Positions 15,160 to 22,486 of a DNA stretch of 64,000 bases are shown one piece after another (the stretch's first letter is position 1; each line of letters opens with the position of its first letter). Both the position numbers and the translations under genes were made by a program. The notes below the pieces were generated by a model. The model did not search any database. It saw only the letters and a program-made list of their open reading frames with translations, and was not told the DNA's origin. The stretch comes from Desulfonatronum thiodismutans (GTDB lineage Bacteria; Desulfobacterota; Desulfovibrionia; Desulfovibrionales; Desulfonatronaceae), in NCBI RefSeq assembly GCF_000717475.1, contig NZ_JPIK01000013.1:186001-250000 (forward strand), written 5' to 3'.

Positions 15160-15309
15160 ATGCTGTGGACAATATTTGTCATTCTTTTGGTCATGTGGTT
15201 GCTTGGCTTGATGAGCGGGTACACCATGGGTGGCATCCTGCATATTCTTCTGGTCATCGCCATCATTGTCGTTCTGATCCAGGTTCTCCAGGGGCGAAGG
15301 GTCTTGTGA
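15160..15309 (+). CDS. Lmo0937 family small membrane protein, second copy
   Basis: 49 residues, MLWTIFVILLVMWLLGLMSG..., with two hydrophobic helices and the end VLQGRRVL. It is closely similar to the protein at 2763-2912. A GGAGGTAAC site precedes the ATG. Its first 14 bases lie inside the upstream tandem repeat. Confidence 0.85.
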   Translation: MLWTIFVILLVMWLLGLMSGYTMGGILHILLVIAIIVVLIQVLQGRRVL

Positions 15310-15380
15310 CCAGTTAGAAATCAATGGAACAAGAAATCGAATCAAAGTTTTTATTACATTAGCTATAGGAGAAAAATGCC

Positions 15381-15533
15381 ATGGGAACCATCCTGGTCGT
15401 CATTCTGATCCTTGTACTGATCGGCGCTTTGCCCACTTGGAAGCACAGTAGATCCTGGGGGCCTTACCCCAGTGGCGGAATCGGATTGATCCTGTTGATA
15501 TTGGTCATCCTAATGCTGATGGGGCGAATTTGA
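15381..15533 (+). CDS. DUF3309 family small membrane protein
   Basis: 50 residues, MGTILVVILILVLIGALPTW then KHSRSWGPYPSGGIG, and a second hydrophobic helix ending LMGRI. The ALPTW and S-R-S-W-G-x-x-P-S-G-G pieces are the DUF3309 signature. It is a two-span inner-membrane protein of unknown role, found elsewhere in stress clusters. Confidence 0.85.
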   Translation: MGTILVVILILVLIGALPTWKHSRSWGPYPSGGIGLILLILVILMLMGRI

Positions 15534-15596
15534 GATGGACCGGAAACACGGAAGCCTGCTCATCATGCCAAAGAATTCCAAGGGAGATAGAAAAAT

Positions 15597-15731
15597 ATGC
15601 AAATCAATATTGCGCCTGAGCCCGTTGTTTCGCTCATCGCGGGAATCCTGATTCTCATTTTTCCGAGATTGTTGAATTACATCGTGGCATTTTATTTGAT
15701 CATATTCGGCATTCTCGGGCTGATTCGATGA
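15597..15731 (+). CDS. DUF3096 family small membrane protein
   Basis: 44 residues, MQINIAPEPVVSLIAGILIL followed by IFPRLLNYIVAFYLIIFGILG. The two helices joined by FPRLLNYIVA match the DUF3096 pattern. An AGGGAGATAG site precedes the ATG. Its function is unknown; it is part of the run of tiny membrane proteins. Confidence 0.85.
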   Translation: MQINIAPEPVVSLIAGILILIFPRLLNYIVAFYLIIFGILGLIR

Positions 15732-15815
15732 AAAGAGTTTTTGTGAATCGCTCAATTTGAGCAACTATACTGTATTTTGAGCACGTCAATTTCCAACCAA
15801 AGAGGAGCGAACATC

Positions 15816-15995
15816 ATGAAATCAAGCACGAGGGATGAGGTGGAAGGTAAGAAGCATCAGGCCAAAGGAAAGGTCAAGGAAGTTGTCGGGAAAGCAGTCG
15901 GCAATCCTGATATGGAAGTCGAGGGCAAAGTCGAAAAACTCGGCGGAGTTGTGCAGGAAAAAGTCGGCGATGTGAAAAGAGCCGCGGGAAAGTAG
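15816..15995 (+). CDS. CsbD family stress-response protein, second copy
   Basis: 59 residues, MKSSTRDEVEGKKHQAKGKV..., a paralogue of the protein at 3623-3802, with which it shares the start, GKAV-N-PDME and QEKVGDVKR segments. The ATG at 15816 has an AGGAGCG site; the in-frame ATG at 15777 is less likely. A strong terminator follows. Confidence 0.9.
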   Translation: MKSSTRDEVEGKKHQAKGKVKEVVGKAVGNPDMEVEGKVEKLGGVVQEKVGDVKRAAGK

Positions 15996-16010
15996 AGCGG
16001 CACGCCACAT

Positions 16011-16048
16011 AGGAACGAATCTAGATTCGTTCCTAAGTTTTATCTTTT
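16011..16048 (+). terminator. Palindromic terminator after csbD
   Basis: AGGAACGAATCTAGATTCGTTCCT (in two halves 16011-16022 and 16023-16034) is a perfect palindrome followed by AAGTTTTATCTTTT. It ends the third stress cassette. Confidence 0.75.
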
Positions 16049-16066
16049 CGAGGGGGAGGACATACA

Positions 16067-16288
16067 ATGAATGCAATCAGAGTCGTTGCGCTTGCTTTGA
16101 TTCTTGTGGGTGCTTTGGGGTTGGCCTACGGCGGTTTCACGTACACCCGGGAAACCCATGATGCCAAACTGGGACCATTGGAATTCTCGATACAGGACAG
16201 GCAGACGGTCAACATTCCGATCTGGGCCGGAATCGGGGCGATAGTGATCGGCGGCGGGCTCCTGTTTGTCGGAGCCGGAAAGCGGTAG
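16067..16288 (+). CDS. DUF3185 family small membrane protein
   Basis: 73 residues: an N-terminal helix (VVALALILVGALGLAYGG), a polar segment with DAKLGPLEFSIQDRQTVNIP, and a second helix (WAGIGAIVIGGGLLFVG) ending AGKR. This is the DUF3185 pattern. The ATG has a GAGGGGGAGG site. It is an inner-membrane protein of unknown function. Confidence 0.85.
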   Translation: MNAIRVVALALILVGALGLAYGGFTYTRETHDAKLGPLEFSIQDRQTVNIPIWAGIGAIVIGGGLLFVGAGKR

Positions 16289-16413
16289 CAGTCCGTTGAA
16301 AAACTCCCCATTGCTTCGTCGCTGCAAAAAGTTCAAACTCTCACGTATGAATAAATACGCTTCGACCTTGAGCCTTTTTTTGCTCCTTGCACTTGGGGTT
16401 TTTGAACGAACTG
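16289..16413. repeat. 125-bp long-palindrome element (MITE-like)
   Basis: The terminal arms CAGTCCGTTGAAAAACTCCC (from 16289) and GGGGTTTTTGAACGAACTG (to 16413) are imperfect inverted repeats of about 24 bp. The inner part (GCAAAAAGTTCAA...CGTAT and ATACGCTTCGACC...TTTTTTTGC) is also loosely palindromic, so the whole could fold into one hairpin. It carries no gene. Repeats with this GTTGAAAAAC terminus are, from memory, frequent between genes in this phylum. Confidence 0.65.
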
Positions 16414-16486
16414 ACGGATGAGAATTTTTCCAACACTCAGTTAGCCTGGTCACATCCTGCCTGCCGTTGCCGCAAGGGGAGGGCAT

Positions 16487-18004
16487 ATGATTTCAGATTC
16501 ACAAACGTCCCCAATCAATGTCCTGCTGATCTATCCCGAGATTCCTGATACGTTTTGGAGCTTCAAGCACGCCCTGAAGTTCGTGGGCAAGAAGGTCTCC
16601 TCGCCTCCGTTGGGACTGGTGACCATCGCGGCCATGCTTCCGAAGCATTGGAATCCGCGTCTGGTGGATCTGAATATCCGGGAATTGTCCTTGGACGACC
16701 TGCTCTGGGCCGAGTACGCCTTGATCAGCGCCATGACCGTGCAGCGGGAATCCTCGCGCAAGGCGATCAAGTCGTGCAAGGACGCCGGCCTGCTGGTGGT
16801 TGCCGGCGGGCCGCTGTTCACGGTGGAGCATGAACACTTTCCCGAGGTGGATCATTTTGTACTCAACGAGGCCGAGCTGACCCTGCCGGAATTTCTGCTG
16901 GATCTTTTCCAAGGACGGGCCCAACGGGTCTACGCCACGGATCGATTCGCGGATATTGGACGGACGCCCGTTCCGCGCTGGGATCTTTTAGAACTCGACC
17001 AGTACGCGAGCATGAGCGTTCAGTACTCCCGGGGGTGTCCGTTCAGTTGCGACTTCTGCAACGTCACGGCCTTGTTGGGCCGCACCCCGCGCAACAAGAG
17101 CGCGCCTCAGATGATTGCCGAGCTGGACAGTCTCTATGCCAACGGGTGGCGCGGCGGGATATTTTTCGTGGACGACAATTTGATCGGGAACAAGCGGCGG
17201 CTTAAAACCGAGCTGCTGCCCGCCTTGGTCAACTGGAGAATAGGCAAAAAAGGAATGCCTTTCGGCACCGAGGCGTCCATCAATCTGGCTGACGACGAAG
17301 AACTGTTGGCCATGATGGTTGAGGCGGGATTCGATACCGTGTTCATCGGCATTGAAACGCCCAATGAGGCCAGCCTGTCCGAATGCGGCAAAGGACAAAA
17401 CATTTGCCGCGATCTGATCCGGGACGTGAAGCGGATCCAGCGCTTTGGAATCCAGGTCCAGGGAGGGTTCATCGTCGGCTTTGACAATGACGAGCCGACC
17501 ATTTTCAATCGCCTTGTGGAGTTCATCCAGCAAAGCGGCATCACCACGGCCATGGTCGGCATGCTGCAAGCCCCCCCCGGCACCAGGCTTTACAGCAGGC
17601 TGAAGCAGGCCGGTCGGCTGCGCGAAGTCATTTCCGGCGACAACGTGGACGGCACGACGAACATCCTCCCGGCCATGACCCTGGAGTCGCTGCGCGACGG
17701 ATACAAGGAAATCCTGAAGAACATCTACTCGCCCGAGGCGTACTATGCCAGGGTGATCACCTTTCTGCGGGAGTACAATCTGCCGAGCAACAAAAAGCTA
17801 TGGCAAATCCGGTGCTTTTCCGAAAGCCTGATGGCTCTGTTCCGATCCATTTTCCGTCTGGGTATCCTGGGCCAGGAACGGTTCCACTACTGGAAACTGT
17901 TCTTCTGGACCCTGCTCCGACGGCCAAGATCCCTGCCCCTGGCCGTGACCCTGGCCATCTACGGCTACCATTTTCGTCGGGTCTGCGAATTGCGGGTGCT
18001 GTAG
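16487..18004 (+). CDS. B12-binding radical SAM protein with DUF4070-type C-terminus
   Basis: A 505-residue protein. The N-terminal cobalamin-binding-like domain includes PPLGLVTIAAML and VVAGGPLFT. The radical SAM core has YSRGCPFSCDFCNVT, giving the C-x3-C-x2-C cluster motif near residue 180, and IFFVDDNLIGN. The C-terminal third resembles DUF4070. HpnP, the hopanoid C-2 methylase, has the same architecture, but no hopanoid genes are in view, so the substrate is open. It is likely a cytoplasmic methyltransferase using a [4Fe-4S] cluster. A strong AAGGGGAGGG site precedes the ATG. Confidence 0.85.
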   Translation: MISDSQTSPINVLLIYPEIPDTFWSFKHALKFVGKKVSSPPLGLVTIAAMLPKHWNPRLVDLNIRELSLDDLLWAEYALISAMTVQRESSRKAIKSCKDAGLLVVAGGPLFTVEHEHFPEVDHFVLNEAELTLPEFLLDLFQGRAQRVYATDRFADIGRTPVPRWDLLELDQYASMSVQYSRGCPFSCDFCNVTALLGRTPRNKSAPQMIAELDSLYANGWRGGIFFVDDNLIGNKRRLKTELLPALVNWRIGKKGMPFGTEASINLADDEELLAMMVEAGFDTVFIGIETPNEASLSECGKGQNICRDLIRDVKRIQRFGIQVQGGFIVGFDNDEPTIFNRLVEFIQQSGITTAMVGMLQAPPGTRLYSRLKQAGRLREVISGDNVDGTTNILPAMTLESLRDGYKEILKNIYSPEAYYARVITFLREYNLPSNKKLWQIRCFSESLMALFRSIFRLGILGQERFHYWKLFFWTLLRRPRSLPLAVTLAIYGYHFRRVCELRVL

Positions 18005-18089
18005 AGCCTTCCGCCATGCAATTGGGGGTGGCAGAGTTCAGGGTTCTCAACGAGGACAACAAATTCAAATTGATACAGGGAAGCAAACC

Positions 18090-19436
18090 ATGGGAGGGAT
18101 GATGGTCAAGCGGAAGGCAAGTCCCGGCAAGAGAGGTGGTTTCCCAGGGGATGGCGGCGCACGCTCGGGCCGGGCTCCTTTGCGTCGGCGGGCCGAGGAT
18201 GTCATTGGAAGCACGGACATTTGGTCGACTGAGGAGATGGAGGCCCAGGCCCCTGAAGAAGTCCGGCAAACGCTCCACGAACTGCGCGTCCACAAGATCG
18301 AGCTGGAGCTGCAAAACGAGGATCTGCGCCAAACACAAGCCAAACTGGACGCGATCCGGGAACGCTATTTTGACCTCTTCAATCTGGCCCCGGTGGGCTA
18401 TTGCACGGTGGACGACAAGGGACTGATCCAGGAAGCCAACCTGACTTTCATAAAAATGCTGGACGTGACCCGCGGCAATCTGAAAAAGAAGCTGATCTCC
18501 CGGTACATCCACAAAGAAGATCAGGATATTTTCTATCTGAATAATAAACAACTCCTCGAAACCGGTGAACCCCAGGAATGCGAGCTGCGGTTGCTGAAGC
18601 GGAAAGGCACGTATTTTTGGGCGCGCCTGGAGAGTGCTTTTGCCAAGACCGACGGCGCATCCGCCTGCCGCATCGTGATCAGCGACATCACCGCTCGCAA
18701 AAACGGGGAATCGGAAGTTTTGAGGATGAATGAACAACTTCAGGGAGCATTGGCTGAAAAAAATAAATTCTTTTCCATCATCGCCCATGACCTGAAGAGC
18801 CCCGTGACCGGATTTATTGGGTTGACCCAGTTGCTGGTGGACAATGTCATGGATTTTTCAGCGAATGAGATGCATAAATTTGCCGTGAGCATGAAGGAAT
18901 CCGCGGAAAAAGTGTTTTACTTGCTGGAGAATCTCCTGGAATGGTCCAAATTAAATCGCGGGATGATCATATTTGAACCGGATGAGTTTGGCTTGAAAGA
19001 CTTGGTCAAGAGGGTCGTGGAGTTGCTGCAAACCGTGGCCGACCAGAAGAAAATAGCTCTGAATTGCACCGTACCCGCCGATATGACGGTCTTCGCTGAT
19101 CTGCGCATGCTCAACATGGTGCTGCGCAATCTGCTCTCCAACGCCATTAAGTTCAGCAATCCCGAAAGCAACGTGTCCATCGAGGCGACACGGGACGAGG
19201 CCATGGTCGTCATTGCCGTTCAGGACAACGGCATGGGCATGGATCAGGACACCGCCGCCGGAATTTTCTCCCTGGACAAGACCACGTCGCGAGTCGGCAC
19301 CAAGGGCGAACTCGGCTCCGGCATTGGGCTGATCCTGTGCAAGGAATTCGTGGAAATGCACGGTGGTCGCATTTGGGTCGAGACCACGCCAGGCCAGGGA
19401 AGCATTTTCAAATTTTCAGTTCCGATCAAAAACTGA
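18090..19436 (+). CDS. PAS-domain sensor histidine kinase
   Basis: A 448-residue soluble kinase. A basic N-terminus is followed by a coiled coil (LHELRVHKIELELQNEDLR), a PAS domain (about 85-205, with YFDLFNLAPVGYCTVD), the phosphoacceptor helix FFSIIAHDLKSPVTGFIGL with His near residue 232, and an ATPase domain with NLLSNAIKFSN, DNGMGM and GSGIGL. No membrane segment is present, so it senses a cytoplasmic signal. No response regulator is adjacent; the CheB-CheR-PAS gene 200 bp downstream may be its partner. Confidence 0.9.
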   Translation: MGGMMVKRKASPGKRGGFPGDGGARSGRAPLRRRAEDVIGSTDIWSTEEMEAQAPEEVRQTLHELRVHKIELELQNEDLRQTQAKLDAIRERYFDLFNLAPVGYCTVDDKGLIQEANLTFIKMLDVTRGNLKKKLISRYIHKEDQDIFYLNNKQLLETGEPQECELRLLKRKGTYFWARLESAFAKTDGASACRIVISDITARKNGESEVLRMNEQLQGALAEKNKFFSIIAHDLKSPVTGFIGLTQLLVDNVMDFSANEMHKFAVSMKESAEKVFYLLENLLEWSKLNRGMIIFEPDEFGLKDLVKRVVELLQTVADQKKIALNCTVPADMTVFADLRMLNMVLRNLLSNAIKFSNPESNVSIEATRDEAMVVIAVQDNGMGMDQDTAAGIFSLDKTTSRVGTKGELGSGIGLILCKEFVEMHGGRIWVETTPGQGSIFKFSVPIKN

Positions 19437-19638
19437 AGCCGCACGTAATGCTCCCCCGAAAACTCGGGCTAGATTCAAACTCCCTACGAAAAATGTTGTG
19501 GGCCACCCCCTTGTCTATTTCGGCACGAAGCGGCAAGAGCTTGTTTCCGGATGCTGAAACAGCCGCCAGGCTGGCTGGTGAACGTGAGTGCCGGAAGACC
19601 AATACGCCCACCCGCGACCTGCCCAAGGAGCCCACAAA

Positions 19639-22443
19639 ATGCCTCAGACCAAAAAGGCCAAGGTCAAGGCCAAGCCGAAGAGTGTTTCCGGTCGAACCAA
19701 AGCGTCCGCACCAGTTTCCGCCGAAGCGCAACAGCCCGGGATATGCGTTTCCACGGGCTTTCCCATCGTGGGGATCGGGGCTTCGGCCGGGGGCCTGGCG
19801 GCGTTTGAGGCCTTTTTCTCCGGTATGCCCGCGGACACTGATCCGGGCATGGCCTTTGTCCTGGTGCAGCATCTGGCCCCGGACCACAAGAGTATCCTGT
19901 CCGACCTGGTCCGACGCTACACGCGGATGCAGGTCTTTGAGGTGGAAGACGGCATGGAGGTCGCGCCCAACTGCGCCTATATCATTCCGCCGGGCCGGGA
20001 CATGGCGTTTTTGAACGGTGCGCTGCAACTGCTGGAGCCGGCGGAACCGCGCGGGCGGCGCCTGCCCATTGACTTCTTTTTCCGGTCCTTGGCCCATGAC
20101 CAGCGTGAGCGGGCCATCGGCATCGTGCTCTCAGGCACCGGCAGCGACGGCACCCTGGGAGTGCGGGCCATCAAAGGCGAAGGCGGCATGGTCATGGCCC
20201 AGAATCCGGAATCCACCGAATACGACGGCATGCCGCGCAGCGCCATCAGCACGGGACTGGTGGATTTTGAGCTGCCTCCGGCCGAGATGCCCGCCCAACT
20301 TATCGCCTATGTGGCCCATGCCTTCGGCAAGCCCCTTCGGCCCGTGGTCCCGGCGCCCAAGACCGAGAACGCGCTGAAAAAAATATTTATCCTGCTGCGC
20401 GCCCAAACCGGCCACGACTTTTCCCAATACAAGCCCTCGACCATCCAGCGCCGCATTGAACGGCGCATGGCCATGCACCAGATCGACTCCATGGACGGCT
20501 ACGTCAGGTTCATCCAGCAGGCGCCCGAGGAGGTGGAGGCCCTGTTTCGCGATATGCTCATCGGCGTGACCAGTTTCTTTCGCGACCCCGAAGCCTTCAA
20601 CGCCCTGGAAGAGCAGATCATCCCCAAGCTCTTCGCCGCCAGGGGCGAGGATGCCGCGATTCGGATCTGGGTGCCGGGCTGCTCCTCCGGCGAAGAGGCC
20701 TACTCCCTGGCCATCCTGCTGGCCGAGCGCCAGGAGGCGCTGAAAGAGAGCTTCAGAGTGCTGATCTTTGCTACGGACATCGACAGCCATGCCATTGCCA
20801 CGGCCCGGGCCGGCATCTATCCGGCCTCCATCGCCGCCGACCTCACGCCGGAGCGGCTGGCGCGGTTTTTCTCGCCCGAATCCGGCGACAGCGCCTTTCG
20901 CATCCGCAAGAGCATCCGTGACATGCTGGTCTTTTCCGAGCAGAACGTGATCAAGGATCCGCCTTTCTCCAAACTGGATTTGATCAGTTGCCGCAACTTG
21001 CTGATCTACATGGGCGGGGAACTGCAAAAAAAGATCATCCCCCTGTTCCACTACGCCTTGAACCCGGGCGGGTTTCTTTTTCTGGGAACCTCGGAAACCG
21101 TGGGCGAGTTCCAGGACCTTTTTGCCGCGCTGGACCGCAAGTTGAAGCTGTATCAGCGCAAGGACGACCTGCTCAGCGCCCAGCGCCCGGGACCGGGTCA
21201 GTTTTTGCCGCCCATGACGACCCTGGATGCAGGGCCCTCTCTGGCCGCGGCAAAGACGGCCTATCCCGGGAAACTGCCGTTGCGGGAGCTGACCGAACAG
21301 GCCCTGCTGCAGGAGATCATCCAGGTAGGGGTTCTGGTCAACGCCCAGGGCGATATCCTCTATCTCCACGGGCGCGCAGGCCTGTATCTGGAACCCACCC
21401 CCGGAGAGAGCGGACCGAACAATATTTTGAAGATGGCCCGGGAAGGGCTGCACCGCGATCTGGTTATCGCCCTGCGCAAAGCAGCGGGAACCGGGATCAC
21501 CGTTCGCTGCCCGGGGCTGCGGGTCAAGACCAACGGCGACGTCACCACCGTCAATCTGGCTGTCCGACCCGTGGCCATCGGCCCTGCCGCCTCGCCCGAG
21601 CCCTCCTTGTACCTGGTCATTCTGGAGCAGGCCCGGGAGCCCGTGATCAGTGATCCGTTGCCAGTGGCCGGTGAACAGACCGGCAAACCGTCATCAGAGT
21701 CGGACAGTGAAGATGCCGACACCCGCATCGCCGCGCTCAAACAGGAGCTGCGGGCCAAGGAGGAGTATCTTCAGACCACCAACGAAGAACTGGAGACCTC
21801 CAATGAAGAGTTGAAATCCTCCAATGAAGAGATGCAGTCCATAAACGAAGAGATGCAGTCCACCAACGAGGAACTGGAAACGTCCAAGGAAGAACTGCAA
21901 TCGGTGAACGAGGAGCTGGCCACGGTCAACGCCGAGTTGCAGACCAAGGTGGCCGACCTGTCGCGGGTCAACAACGATATGAACAACCTGCTGGCCGGCA
22001 CCGGCATCGCCACGGTCTTCGTGGACCTTCAGTTGCGCATCCTGCGTTTTACCCCCGCCGCCACCAAGATCATCAACCTGATCCACAGCGACATCGGCAG
22101 GCCCGTGGGGCACATCGTTTCCAACCTGCCCGGCTACGGCAGGCTGACCGAGGACACCCAGGCCGTGCTGGACACCCTGATTCCCAGGCAGACTGACGTG
22201 CGGACCGCCGAGGACCGGTGGTACACCATGCGCATCCAGCCGTACCGCACCCTGAATAACGTCATCGAGGGCGCGGTGCTCACCTTTGTGGATGTCACGG
22301 AATCGCGACAACTGCAGGCGAAGTTGGAGGAGAGTGAAGAGAAATATCGTGCGCTGTACACCGAGCTCACGCGTACGCCACCGGAAAAACATCCGGCGGA
22401 GACAAAGAGTGGGAGCAAAGGCCATGATTCACAAGAAAAATAA
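19639..22443 (+). CDS. CheB-CheR-PAS fusion protein
   Basis: A protein of about 934 residues from the ATG at 19639 (AAGGAG site). The domains in order are a basic linker, a CheB methylesterase (VGIGASAGGLAAFEAF, VLVQHLAPDHKS, LSGTGSDGTLG), a CheR methyltransferase (FRDPEAFNALE, WVPGCSSGEEAYSLA, NLLIYM), a long coiled coil of NEELE/NEEMQ heptads (about 710-790), and a terminal PAS domain. Related proteins usually continue into a histidine kinase; here the chain stops after PAS and a separate PAS kinase lies just upstream. It probably modifies a regulator rather than a chemoreceptor, as no mcp or che genes are nearby. Confidence 0.92.
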   Translation: MPQTKKAKVKAKPKSVSGRTKASAPVSAEAQQPGICVSTGFPIVGIGASAGGLAAFEAFFSGMPADTDPGMAFVLVQHLAPDHKSILSDLVRRYTRMQVFEVEDGMEVAPNCAYIIPPGRDMAFLNGALQLLEPAEPRGRRLPIDFFFRSLAHDQRERAIGIVLSGTGSDGTLGVRAIKGEGGMVMAQNPESTEYDGMPRSAISTGLVDFELPPAEMPAQLIAYVAHAFGKPLRPVVPAPKTENALKKIFILLRAQTGHDFSQYKPSTIQRRIERRMAMHQIDSMDGYVRFIQQAPEEVEALFRDMLIGVTSFFRDPEAFNALEEQIIPKLFAARGEDAAIRIWVPGCSSGEEAYSLAILLAERQEALKESFRVLIFATDIDSHAIATARAGIYPASIAADLTPERLARFFSPESGDSAFRIRKSIRDMLVFSEQNVIKDPPFSKLDLISCRNLLIYMGGELQKKIIPLFHYALNPGGFLFLGTSETVGEFQDLFAALDRKLKLYQRKDDLLSAQRPGPGQFLPPMTTLDAGPSLAAAKTAYPGKLPLRELTEQALLQEIIQVGVLVNAQGDILYLHGRAGLYLEPTPGESGPNNILKMAREGLHRDLVIALRKAAGTGITVRCPGLRVKTNGDVTTVNLAVRPVAIGPAASPEPSLYLVILEQAREPVISDPLPVAGEQTGKPSSESDSEDADTRIAALKQELRAKEEYLQTTNEELETSNEELKSSNEEMQSINEEMQSTNEELETSKEELQSVNEELATVNAELQTKVADLSRVNNDMNNLLAGTGIATVFVDLQLRILRFTPAATKIINLIHSDIGRPVGHIVSNLPGYGRLTEDTQAVLDTLIPRQTDVRTAEDRWYTMRIQPYRTLNNVIEGAVLTFVDVTESRQLQAKLEESEEKYRALYTELTRTPPEKHPAETKSGSKGHDSQEK

Positions 22444-22486
22444 TTCCAGGCAGACGCCCGCCGACGCGGCGGTCTGATCCGGTTTT

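Larger units (their letters stand above)
14798..15173 (+). repeat. 188-bp tandem duplication
   Basis: Unit 1 (14798-14985) and unit 2 (14986-15173) each start GACCGGATGGAGGCA and run through a whole desulforedoxin gene, the spacer and the first 14 bases (ATGCTGTGGACAAT) of the Lmo0937-like gene. Only a few bases differ between units. The junction at 14985/14986 therefore leaves a 14-base stump of the Lmo0937 gene between the two desulforedoxins. Confidence 0.92.

Noticed and set aside
16487..18004. Naming the radical SAM protein HpnP (hopanoid C-2 methylase)
   Set aside because: The domain layout is shared by many B12 radical SAM proteins and no hopanoid genes are present in the window.
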